Of a DNA stretch of 64,000 nucleotides, positions 11,306 to 21,101 are shown piece by piece (the stretch's first letter is position 1; every line of letters starts with the position of its first letter). The stretch is taken from assembly GCA_000697665.1 (NCBI GenBank), contig KL197748.1, positions 181,328 to 245,327 of the forward strand, in the 5' to 3' direction. The notes beneath the pieces are model-generated. The model was not told the DNA's origin. It ran no database searches and was given only the letters and a program-made list of their open reading frames with translations. The DNA comes from Jaapia argillacea MUCL 33604. Its lineage: Eukaryota > Basidiomycota > Agaricomycetes > Jaapiales > Jaapiaceae. Position numbers and translations under genes: made by a program.

Positions 11306-11414
11306 GTAGTCTCGCGGGGCCAGACCGAGCACGTTGGCGGAGTTTGAAACTCGGGCGACACCCGAGTTGTGCTCGGTCTGGAGACTTTTGGCGCGTTTCC
11401 CCTGGATCGGTCAC
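11306..11414. repeat. Left end: outer TIR, nested hairpin, inner TIR
   Basis: Order: GTAGTCTCGC; a 13-bp perfect stem CCAGACCGAGCAC / GTGCTCGGTCTGG enclosing a second stem AACTCGGG / CCCGAGTT with a 5-nt loop; then the 38-bp inner repeat beginning TCTGGAGACTTTTGGCG. The loop side includes GGAGTTTGAA, also found in the right hairpin. Confidence 0.85.
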
Positions 11415-11476
11415 TGTTGTAACGATTTCGTGACCCGACGCGTCATTTCTTCAGAGTTTCCCTGCGATATTCCTTC

Positions 11477-14172
11477 ATGGCTGAGGCCGTTGACTACACC
11501 GACCTGTTTGACTCTGATGACGACTATGCACCTAATGACTCTGACTACGAAAGTGACTGGTCTGAATCATCCTCAGACTGCAGTATGGAGGAGGTTCCAA
11601 ATGTCATTGACATCGAGGAAGTGGAGGCAGTCCAGTTACAGAGAACACGCCAGCTAAAGGCCGACTTGGAGGGCAGGGAGAAGCTTCCGAGGGTTCTGGC
11701 TGTGTTGGCTGTGCTGGATGAAGTTAAGATGGATCTTGTTTTGTTCCTAGATGCCGTGTTGTGGGGAGACAGTGCATGTTCATCTGATCCAAAAGTCCGG
11801 TATCAGAGAACTGGGTTGATGCGAAGCAAGGAGCTTCCTGAAATCCTGGAACGCTGCTACGAGCCTCCTCAGAAGCCTGACCAGCGCGATGCACGTGTGG
11901 TTGGTGGACGGAAAACTCTTGAAGACTTTGCTGCCCATTGTATGGCAAATGTCATCAACCGAGAGCTCAAATCAGTCACGCGATTGATGTACACAGCTCA
12001 CCACGATTTATCGGAGACCACCTTGACCAGCTTTTCATTCACGAAAATGCCATCCCAGGTTCGTGCATTGGCTCCATGACTGTGGTCAATGCTGGAAGTG
12101 GCTGCTCGGTGTGAGAAGCAGCGAAGGAGTAAAACAAGGAAGGACCCTGTGAAGGTGAGAATTTGGTGACGCTGTATGTGAAAACAGATACTTACGAGGT
12201 CCAAGACCATTTTCCATCAGATTTGCCAGTCGTCATACATGTGATCCCATCACGCAAGTGCTTGTGCGCAGACATTGACTTTCTTTTTGCAATCCCTCGG
12301 TCTGTCTGCAAAGGGTTTGGACACTCTACACGCCCTGGGAGTCACGATGAGTCACAAATGGTCTGTCGAGGCAATCAAGAAGGTGTCGAAGAAAGCAATG
12401 GAAGACGCGCACCAATGTATTCACCGATTTCCGTGGATCTCCTCGCATGACAACGTCAACATCACACCCAAGGTCTACGAAGAATGAACGAAGAACAAGA
12501 ACCATTTCGACAATGGAACAGTCGGCACCATTTTCTTCAGGCCATTCGCACCCATTGGAGCACCCCTCTCGAATTCAGACCTGAAACGAAAGCGGACGGA
12601 AGGATCCGAACGACCAATTAGTATTGCGGAGATTATTGAGCTCGGACAGAAAGCCGCACTGCACATTCAGCGACAAGCAGTCCATCATGTTCTTCGATAC
12701 TTGCTGGAGTGCCCGGAATTTGACTACCCCACATACCAGCATCAAGACGACCCCTGCTTATACCCTCCTCAGCCTCGTAATTTGCTTCCAGACGGCCCAG
12801 AATCTATAACACAGCAGTTCGTGCTCGGTATCGTTCAAATTGAGGAGGCCAGCTACGAGGGCAATGAAAAGTTGCTCAAGGAGTGGTTTGCTCAGCTACG
12901 CCTGAACTCAGAACTGGAGAAGAAGGCTACTGGTGCTGAGAGGGTCATTCCTTGGATTGGAGACCAATTGACCATAGAACGGCTCTGTGGCCTCTTCAAG
13001 TTCCATTGCCAGGATTTGAATTCTTTTGACCGCCTTGATTGGCTGGTACTCATTTTCGGGTGGTTCCACCTGGAGATGGCTTTCGCGGGCTTGCTTCACA
13101 AGCAATACCTAGGGAGTGAGGCAGGTTGAGGATTGAAGCAAGCATTCATACTTCTTGGTCGGAAAAAATTGGTGAACGCAAATCTGACTGGCCACTGGTA
13201 TCATGCTCTTGATGAAGGAATTCAGCATGTAGCAGAAGCCAGATTCCGTTCTTGTTGGCGCGATGTGGGAGGTGTCAAGAACTTAGACGAGTTTCGGATG
13301 AAGTCACCACAAAGACTTCTTTGGCTGGCAGAGAAGATTGTGATGGAAAAGGCTTCCTCTCAGGCACTCAACGAACTTGACGAACTTGACGACAAGGAAT
13401 GCGACGCCATCTTACGACAGTCTGTGATGTGGAACCGTGATGTTTTGCATTATCTTGACCTGAAGGAGGCAATCAAGATTGGTGATGTGGGGCGAATGGA
13501 GGATCTCCTTCCATACTTGCTTTACCGATTTGCAGGTGGCAGGAATCCAAAGTATACAATAGAAGTACTTGAACTCCTCCAAGGACTGAATCGAGAATGG
13601 ACAGAAGAAATGAAGTGAGGAATGAACGACACTCTGAAGTACCGGGGACTTACTAAATTTAACAGGTCATTCGTCTGAGAAAACTGCTGGCTAATCAATA
13701 ACAGAGGGAGTCGGAACTCCTTCTATCCTGTTGATCTCGGGATTGAATACAATATCAAGGCAGCCAAGGTATGCATTTCCCTAGCTACACGACAATGTCA
13801 TGGTAACATTTGCTTCAGGTCACGTATTGAACGAGGGGTCCTAACGCCTCTTGGGATCAATTTTACAACATTGGGCCATGCATCCCCATCATTCGTGCTC
13901 TACAAGAGCACTTTGCTGCTGAATTCCCCACAACAAAGCGAGGATTATCCCACACGGTGCCAAGTAGGGAGGAGGATGTGACACTACTGGATGAGGCTGA
14001 CACAGTTGCTGAGGCAACCATCTTCGAGAAAGGACATGACGTCGATTTGGCGAAGGATAAGAGCGCCGACTATGTTACGGAAGGTGTGATAAATCTGACA
14101 GCGAAGAATATCATCAGTGATTGTTGGTACAGGAGAGACTTCCCCCGCTCAACGCAGGAGAAGTGGTGGTAG
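11477..14172 (+). pseudogene. DUF6589-type protein, candidate transposase, interrupted by TGA stops
   Basis: The ATG at 11477 opens an acidic N-terminus (DLFDSDDDYAPNDSDYES). Family landmarks follow in order: SHDNVNI near 12,450, NKNHFDNGT near 12,500, GDQLTIERLCGLFKFHCQD and LIFGWFHLEMAFAGLLHKQY near 12,960-13,110, a region around AEARFRSCWRDVG, then NCWLINNRG near 13,690 and a C-terminal part ending at 14,172. Introns are likely at about 12,140-12,184, 13,614-13,664 (branch-like TTACTAA) and 13,770-13,818. Five in-frame stops remain (about 12,077, 12,485, 13,127, 13,676, 13,827); all are TGA, and several sit where I expect Arg in the family. I recall DUF6589 as a large basidiomycete family of unknown function. 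Its conserved acidic residues and its place inside a TIR element suggest a transposase; this is inference. Confidence 0.75.
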
Positions 14173-14200
14173 ATACAGTAGACATACTAAGCAATAAATA

Positions 14201-16779
14201 TCACTTTTTGGTGTGGTGTGAAACCTCCTCTTCGGGCGAGCTCGTGCTGAACGGGAGAGAAGCCAGTGATGAGCAGAGCTGTTGAACGTCTGTATCTACA
14301 TTGTCCGGATATGGGTAAGGTGCTGAGGGTATTTGGGTTGCGGCGGATGGGTCTGATTGAAGTGACGAGGGCGCCGTAAAACGATGTGCACCTTGAAGAT
14401 AATTGTCGTAACGGTCCCAGTACTGGGACCAGTCGAAGGGTTGGAATGGTAGGGATAGTAAGAAGGGACATTGTACTAAAGTGGGGTCAGTAAGAGTATC
14501 TCGGTAATGGAGACGAGGTCTCACCTCTGGGCAATTTTGGACATCCGACGTAACGAGGACGGGTTGAGCGGAGGGCCCCGCAACCTGCCTGCAAACAACC
14601 CTCCAAGTTGATCCTGTGCTTCCTCTCTGGCCAGCCCTGATTGCCTCTCTCCGTTGCTGCTGAGCTCGCTTCACAGCTTCCGCCTGATGATGTCGTTCCT
14701 CGATCAACCTCTTCTTCACCTCACACTCCTCCAGAACCTTTGCCTCGCAATTCGCCTTCTCGACGTGGTCTAATCACTTCACCAACGTCAAAACCTCTTT
14801 GCCGTGGAGATCCAGGAACGACCATCCTTGACGAATTACAACACGCAGTTCTTCAATGTTGTTGACACGGCGATTCAATGCGACCGTGGTGAGAACCGCA
14901 TTTGGCAGAATTGCTTGAGCAGTGAATGGGGATGACGAGTATTTGTCCATGAACTTCGTCTTCCTCCACTGTAAAAGGGCAGCACGGACTTCCTTAAGGT
15001 GCTGGCCTCTGCGTCGCTGAGCTTCAGTGTGGCGAGGTGTGTGCATTGGGCGTTTGCCGTTACGATCAGGGGTGCTACTCGGTGACGATGGTGTGGTGGA
15101 AGAGGGAGTGGAGATAGGGGTGGTAGGGCAGTTGATTTCAGTGTCGAGAATGGGTGCTTCTGCAGTGGATGTAGGGAGCACCTTCCGAGCACAGTTATCA
15201 CAACAGAACTTGGGCCGTGCTGAACACTCGTCAGTCCCATGTCAAGGAAAGATACCGAGTAGAAAACTGACTCGGCGTGCGTGGAGGATTATGAAAGTAG
15301 ACATCCGCAACAATCCTACGGCAATCCTCAGTCTCAATCCACTCTCTCAGTCCCTGCTCAATGTGCTGATAATACTGGTCTATTTCTTCCTCATCCGAAT
15401 CCTCGTCACTCGAGCTATCCTCGTTGTCCTTCCGATTGTTGACCTTCTTCAAGACTGAGGGCTCGACAAGCAAAATGGTGCGAGCTCGGAGTGTCAAGTC
15501 TCGCCCGGCATGTCCAAGTCGTTGGAACCAGATCGAGAGTGTGGCGGGGATCCCAAATTGGACTACAAGGATAATATCAGGAATATCCATGCCCTGTCGA
15601 GAATCAGTAGGTATTCGAGAGCGATGAAAGGGCTCTGAGAGACTTACCATGCCCGCTGCATCAGTAGCGACCAAAATCCGAATGTTCTTGTCACGAAATG
15701 CCTCGAAAACATCTTCCTTCGCAGTGGGGTGCCTTTGAGCGTGGAGAAATGCAACTTTGTCCTTCAAATGGTCAGGTAGCTGTTTTCGTAACTCTCTCCA
15801 GACCTCTTGACACTGCACAACGGAATTGACGAAGACAACAGTACGTGGGAGGTCCTCTGCTGACCTCGCATTCTGGATAAGGAAGTCTAGCTCGCGGGTA
15901 TCTCCTGGTTTGCTCATAATGCGGACTTCCTGGTATATATTTGGCCTATCGTTTCCGAGATTAACGTGAAAGACGTCCTTGGGATCGATGAATAGTTTTT
16001 CGCGTATCTCGTCAAGAACGGCAGGGGGGAGTGTGGCGGAGTCTACAATGAAAGGAATCTTTCGTGGCACAAAGGCACGAAGTTCTCCAATGTGACCATA
16101 CTCCTTCCTAAAATCTCCACCCCATTGAGAAATACAATGTGCTTCGTCGACAACAAATGAGCTGATATCTTTGGAGAACGAGGGCTTGGTGAGAATTTTC
16201 TTGAACTCGTCATACTGCAGACACATCTCTGGGGAAGTTAGAATAACCTGGTATTTCCGATTCTTGATCTCCTGCAAATATATTCAGAAAGACTCATAAA
16301 AACCTGTGAAACTGCTTCGTACCTTGCCTAACTCGGAGGTCCATGTTTCACCATTGACGACAACCGTAGGAAGCCCCATATCATGAAACCGTCGAGCCTG
16401 TGATAGAGTTGAGAGCTCTTCATTCACGAAAGAAAACATCAAAGGGCTCACCTGATCGAGCTCAAGCATATTGAGGGGGTACAGGATGACAACCATTTTC
16501 TTTGTGTTCACAAAGGAGGGTAGGATAAATGCCAGAGATTTTCCATACCCTGTACCAGCAATCAACTCGCAGTTCAAACCAAGAAGCAAGGCCTCCACAA
16601 TGTCAAGCTGCCAATTGTGAGGTACCTTCCCCGTTCATGTTTTGCAGGTGTCTGACATCAATTTCCGAGTTGCCACAGAGTCATATTTCTTCGTCTGAGC
16701 GGCTTTCGATCTCGCAGCGTCAAGTTTGGAGTACGAGCGTTTGTGTATCTCGTCATGTGATAAGAGAACACTCGGCATG
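14201..16779 (-). pseudogene. RecQ-type DNA helicase, nearly intact
   Basis: Superfamily-2 helicase motifs appear in order: Walker A GTGYGKS (about 16,550), DEAH followed by CISQWG (about 16,140), SATLPP (about 16,030), ATDAAGM then GMDIPD (about 15,660-15,590), and QRLGHAGRD (about 15,530; the usual QRxGRAGRD with His for Arg). After an acidic linker (SSSDEDSDEEEID) comes a Cys pair region (CCDNC), then a helical module with LLQWRKTKF and a basic coiled coil to the stop at 14,201. Introns are likely near 16,314, 15,640-15,590, 15,275 and 14,520. Two in-frame TGA codons (about 16,635 and 14,774) interrupt it. Such helicases unwind DNA 3'-5' and are also known as telomere-linked helicases in fungi; here the gene sits inside a transposon, convergent with the DUF6589 gene. 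Confidence 0.8.
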
Positions 16780-16902
16780 ACTATAAAAGCACAGAGATGT
16801 CCAGAATAGCCAAGTCGGATCTGAAAAAGCAGGCCTTCAACAAGAAATCAACAAAACATAAATCGCCGTAAACAGAGCAAACCAGGTCACCAATCATGTG
16901 CC

Positions 16903-17047
16903 GTGACCGATCCAGGGGAAACACGCCAAAAGTCTCCAGACGTTCTATGGGTGCGGAATCTCCCGGTTTTTTGTTTCCACTTCAAACTCCAAGATCCCTG
17001 ATCTTTCTCCCTTTCCGCACCATAGAACGGATGGCTTGCGAGACTAC
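16903..17047. repeat. Right end: inner TIR, hairpin, outer TIR
   Basis: Mirror of the left end. The inner 38-bp repeat is followed by a 17-bp stem with one bulge (CGTTCTATGGGTGCGGAA / TTCCGCACCATAGAACG), then GCGAGACTAC. The stem sequence is unrelated to the left stem, while position and structure match. Confidence 0.85.
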
Positions 17048-17055
17048 CTAACGAC

Positions 17056-17394
17056 GCTAACTTAGGAACGATGAAGTGTTTTTGGGTGTCACAAGCATCA
17101 CGTGTCAGTGACAACGAGACATCGCTGAATACGTTTTACTTTTTGAACCTCTGGAGTGGTTGTCATATACTTATATATATATTCGAGCCCCAGGGCTAAG
17201 TTATTGACAGTCAGTATGTGGCACTTTCTTCGTCTCGATATCCCCATCGACTGACGTTGCGACCAGGGCAACTCCAAGAGATTCCTTTCCCCCCGGCCAC
17301 AGTGGCCACCCTGATTCCCCACCACGATGGGTTGACAGGAAGATTTTGTGAAGATTGCTGAGCTGGTGGTCGAAACAAGGGCAAAAATCAGGTA
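17056..17394 (-). promoter_or_regulatory. Displaced upstream region of F-box gene S1
   Basis: This stretch aligns with 52,520-52,750, the upstream region of F-box gene S2 (ACTTTTTGAAC, GTGGCACT, the ATCGACTGACGTTG / ATCGATTGACGTTG pair). It was therefore next to S1 before the 5.7-kb element inserted. A TATATATATA run lies at about 17,173. No gene is seen. Confidence 0.55.
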
Positions 17395-18480
17395 AACAAA
17401 TGAGCATCTCATCCCCCCTCCCTCACCTCTCAAAGATCTCAAAAGACAACACCCGACCACCAATTAACCAAATCAAACTGTCCACAATCCTTCCTCCCCT
17501 ACCTCTATATTTGGACTCAATATGTGACCCCAATCCAATCCATGACCCCCGAATCCCAACACGACCTCGCGCGTGCCATCTCTTCCCTCCCTCCACTTCA
17601 ACCATGTGAGTAACGGCGATATCCCCAGGATTGCGAGTGATTTAAGAGCGGTTGTGATTGGATTAGTCAGAGGAGGACTTTTCAGGTTCGGTATGGTGAT
17701 GATTTACAGACTGCTATCGATGCGTGGCAGGATATTAGTTCACCAGGTGGGAGGAAGGTCAAAGCTTCCTTCATGCTCCACCCGTGTACGAACCTTCACC
17801 TCCACCTTCTTCCTGACCTTCACCACGTACCCAAACCATGCAACTACCATCAACCCCAACCCCGACCTTGATCTTACGTCCAAACCCAGACCTCCCTCCC
17901 CGTCCATCAGCCACAGCCACACCCCAACGAAAACAATCATCCGCCTCCCTCCAAGTCCCGCCCTCCTCCATAGCCTCTCCCTCAAAACCCCCCCTCTCCC
18001 GTCCCCCATCACCAACAATCCTCTCCTCCACTGCCCCCGCCATCGAACTAATCCACGAAACACTCTACGCAACCCTAGCAGACATCCTCGAATGTCAACC
18101 TTCGCTCCCCCTCCTTCTCAAATCAGACCCTCCACAAGCATATTTCGCTTCAGTCTCTCGCCATACTCCATATGAGCCTCAACTGTATCGATCCTGAAGA
18201 TGGCTCAGCTTGAGGTGTCTTGGGTCAGAAATTGACTCTGGTAGAATGTCTGACAGAACTGAAAGGTTTCATGATAGAACTGGGATCGATCGGTCAGACT
18301 GTACGAGAAATGGAAGAGGGAGATTCCGAGACGGTCCTCCATCTTTTATCAGTGGGCGCGACGGAGATGCCCACAGGGAGTGGGAGGGAAACTCCTGAGG
18401 GTAGGACTGTGGCGTTTGTTAATAGGGTTAATGTGGTGGCTTTGGGGTTGACGGGGTTGAAGGCGTTTAGGGAGAGGCAG
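17395..18480 (+). pseudogene. Q3: decayed Q-family copy
   Basis: Homology to Q1/Q2 starts inside exon 2 (stretches reading TPESQHDLARAIS, then IPRIASDLRAVVIG) and runs to AFRERQGK at 18,480. The first exon is absent and the frame changes several times: the N-terminal half, the Pro-rich part and LIHETLYATLADIL fall in different frames, and a stop precedes the GVLGQKLTLVEC equivalent. Orientation is opposite to Q1. The next 400 bases to the KDZ element hold nothing recognisable. Confidence 0.7.
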
Positions 18481-18900
18481 GGCAAAGTTCAACCCAAACA
18501 ACACAGCAAGAAGGCATCTCTCTTGGATCCATTGACAAACCTGTATGCGTTGATACTGTGGGTTGGTCGGGACTTCGTCAGACGAGGGGAGAAGTCTTCT
18601 TGGGGTTTGGGAAGTCATTCTCAACCGCAGCTGATCACAGGTATGCTGGTTCCTCCAAGCTCGGAGGGTTTTTCTTGATACACAAGAGTAGGAATTGGTT
18701 AGTTGCCCTGTGGAAGGGGAAGGCAACCTCGGCTGGATGAGGTTGAACGATTGGCTGGCTGGACCCCCTCCATCAATATCCGACTCTGCAAGTGATAGGA
18801 TCGAAACGAGACTATTGACTACATGCTGTCGTCTCTCGAGCCCTGATCACGCAATTTTATTACTTGTTTCTTTTTTCTTGGTTCACGCCCACGTGTCCTG

Positions 18901-18990
18901 CGAGATTGGGACCGTTGCCTGTATTTTTTCTGGGACTGAACGACCCTCAAATTTCGAGGACTGACCTGTCCTTCAAATTCACGGACTGCC
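18901..18990. repeat. KDZ left terminal repeat region
   Basis: GGACTGAAC at 18,933 and GGACTGACC at 18,958, about 25 bp apart, are the reverse complements of the right-end motifs. The surrounding 70-75 bp align with the right end at roughly two thirds identity by eye. Confidence 0.55.
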
Positions 18991-19301
18991 TAAATGGGAT
19001 AATTTTTAATCTCCGCTCCAACGCACCTCAAATAGCTTCGGTGTCTCTCATTCCTCTTCCAACCCAGGACCACTCGCTCAGCTCTTCATTGCGAGTGTCC
19101 TTGGCTGGCGACATTGCTGGCCCCTTTCCCTCCCTATTTATCATTATTCGCTGACCATCTCCAGTCGTTCGGACTCTGCGAGTCCTTTCTCCACTCGCCA
19201 CTTTCGCCTATTCTTTCCTTGCTTCACTTTTCCTTTTGGCCGAGTCTTGCCCTCAATAATTGGTTATTTTACTTATAGTGATAAGCAACACCACTGTCCT
19301 A

Positions 19302-21049
19302 ATGTCAAGTGCGTACTTACCTGGTTGTGGTGTTCCTATGAGTCGGTAATGACTGATTTGCCCAGGTCAATTTTGTCGAAAGGGATGTGTTGATGAGTTA
19401 GGAAAACCGCCACCATCAAAAGGTCATCAATGCCTGCAGCGGAATAAAAAGCAAAAGGTACGGATATTCCAGTTGACGGTGCAAAGCACCTGGCCTAACG
19501 ACATTATATAGACCTTCCATCCAACTCCTGTCCCAGTTCAAGACAATGTCGCAACTCCGGAGTCTACGACCCACTCAAACCAATCCCTCTCAATACCAAC
19601 TTCTGCGTCGCTTGGTTGGTCTGGTGACCGAAGTGAGCCAGCCAACACCACGACTATCCCATCAGGTGGTATTCTAGATGCCTCGTTCGAATTCACCGGC
19701 TTGTTTCCGTTCCAGTACAACACCCTCATACCATCTGATCCGTCAAACCTTGTTCCTGTGTCGCACACTACTGAAAATCAAGACCTCTTGGGAACTGGTA
19801 TGGCATTTGAGATGGACCTTGGCCTGCCCCATCCTGCTGAGGTGATGACAGGATCAATTAGTGGTGGTTTTGCAGAGCGGATGGAGGTGGGGCCGGATTT
19901 TGACCTCTTCGTATGTTACATACTTTTTACTTTGCTTCAACTGGCCCTGATTGCTATCATTGGTAGCTGCAGTCTGATACGAATGTCGGTGTGGTTGAGT
20001 CACCATCATTGGGCTGTTCCGTCAGCATTGTGGCGGCTCCGGGGGTGTGCTCATCTGATCCTCTTGAGGAGATCAGTGGTCTGTTTCCTCCCCCCACCTC
20101 AGGTGGATTCAGTGTGGGAGCTGCTTCTGATGTACTACATGGGGCTCTGCCTCCGTCGACATCCATAACTGTCTCGTCCTTAGTGTTAGAGGAAGGTGGT
20201 GCGATTGATGGCTCTCTTAGTTCTTTACTGGGTGCTGCTGCCAGTCAATCTCCAGATGATTTACCCGACAGTGCGGGCTTCGTTGATATGTTTGTCTCCT
20301 TGCTCTCTCGTGTCTCGCCTGTCACTCCCCCTGTTGGTGATGCTGTTGAATTATCTACTGTCATGCAACAGTTTGGTGGGGAGGAGTTATTGGCACTTGG
20401 TGAAGATGAGCTGGATATCGATTCAGATGATGAATCTGTTTGTGCAGGTATTGGACAATATGTGCATGGATTGTTGGGTTACTTGCTAACTTTGTCCAGA
20501 TACTCAGCTTAAGTACATCGAGAATGACCAGCTTTGTACAAAGCGCCACAGTTCACGTTCCAAGACACTCATGAAAAATGTGGGTATGGTTTTGGCTGCT
20601 GTGACGATTCTCGCACTCAATCCTTATCATTTCTTCAGGGCAAGGATCTTTTCGTGGTCTCTCAGCCATACATCCTTATCTATATTGCGAGGTATGACGG
20701 AACAGTATTTGATGATTCATCCAACTCATTCTTGTATAGACCCAAATCTATCCTTTTGAAGAAGGGTGTTGGCAAGGCTTACACGTCTCCAATACTGAAA
20801 GAGGCTATGCAAGACTTCGGTGATGCAAATATCCTGGCCGAAATTCACGAAATTGCAATCAAGCATGCCCGATCTCAGACGATGACTATGGCTCAGGTAT
20901 CTGCTATGAATGCAAAGGTACAACAAGTTCAAGAGGCAAAGGAGCAACTCCAACGGGAAGCGAGAGAAGCTGCGGAATGGTTGGCAGAAGAGAAAGAGCG
21001 TAGTCGCCGGTTGCAGGCAGATCTTGATGCAATGCGCGCGAAGATATAA
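19302..21049 (+). CDS. KDZ-linked partner protein, 473 aa, Zn-cluster plus coiled coil
   Basis: Seven exons: 19302-19308, 19366-19457, 19512-19910, 19967-20447, 20500-20579, 20639-20691, 20740-21049. All introns (48-59 bp) have GT..AG borders and every phase agrees, giving 1,422 coding bases, so the gene looks intact. The N-terminus (residues about 3-30) is a short Cys/His cluster, SQFCRKGCVDELGK then GHQC, next to a basic NKKQK. The middle, about 280 residues, is Ser/Pro/acidic and low in structure. The C-terminus from about residue 370 (RPKSILLKKGVGKAYTSPI) ends in a long coiled coil (VQQVQEAKEQLQREAREAAE). I do not recognise the family. Its position, tail to tail with the KDZ transposase and inside the same repeat ends, suggests an element-encoded accessory factor; a host gene trapped by the element is the alternative. 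Confidence 0.7.
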
Positions 21050-21101
21050 TTAATACTATACAACACATTGATAGACTAATCCTACAACATAGATAGCTAG
21101 C

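Larger units (their letters stand above)
11306..17047. mobile_element. 5,742-bp TIR element carrying DUF6589-type and RecQ-type genes
   Basis: Boundaries rest on the 8-bp TSD, a perfect 10-bp outer terminal inverted repeat (GTAGTCTCGC) and a 38-bp inner inverted repeat with one mismatch (11,377-11,414 and 16,903-16,940). Between outer and inner repeats each end has a hairpin-forming segment. Cargo is two convergent genes: a DUF6589-family protein (+) and a RecQ-like helicase (-). This is the layout of an autonomous DNA transposon, with DUF6589 as the candidate transposase, but that role is inference. Both genes carry TGA stops, so this copy is probably dead. Competing view: a lineage of a known helicase-bearing superfamily such as Academ. 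Confidence 0.85.

Noticed and set aside
11477-14172. Recoding of TGA (selenocysteine or altered code) in the DUF6589 gene
   Set aside because: Neighbouring host genes use TGA as a normal stop, and the positions fit CGA decay; no recoding signal is evident.
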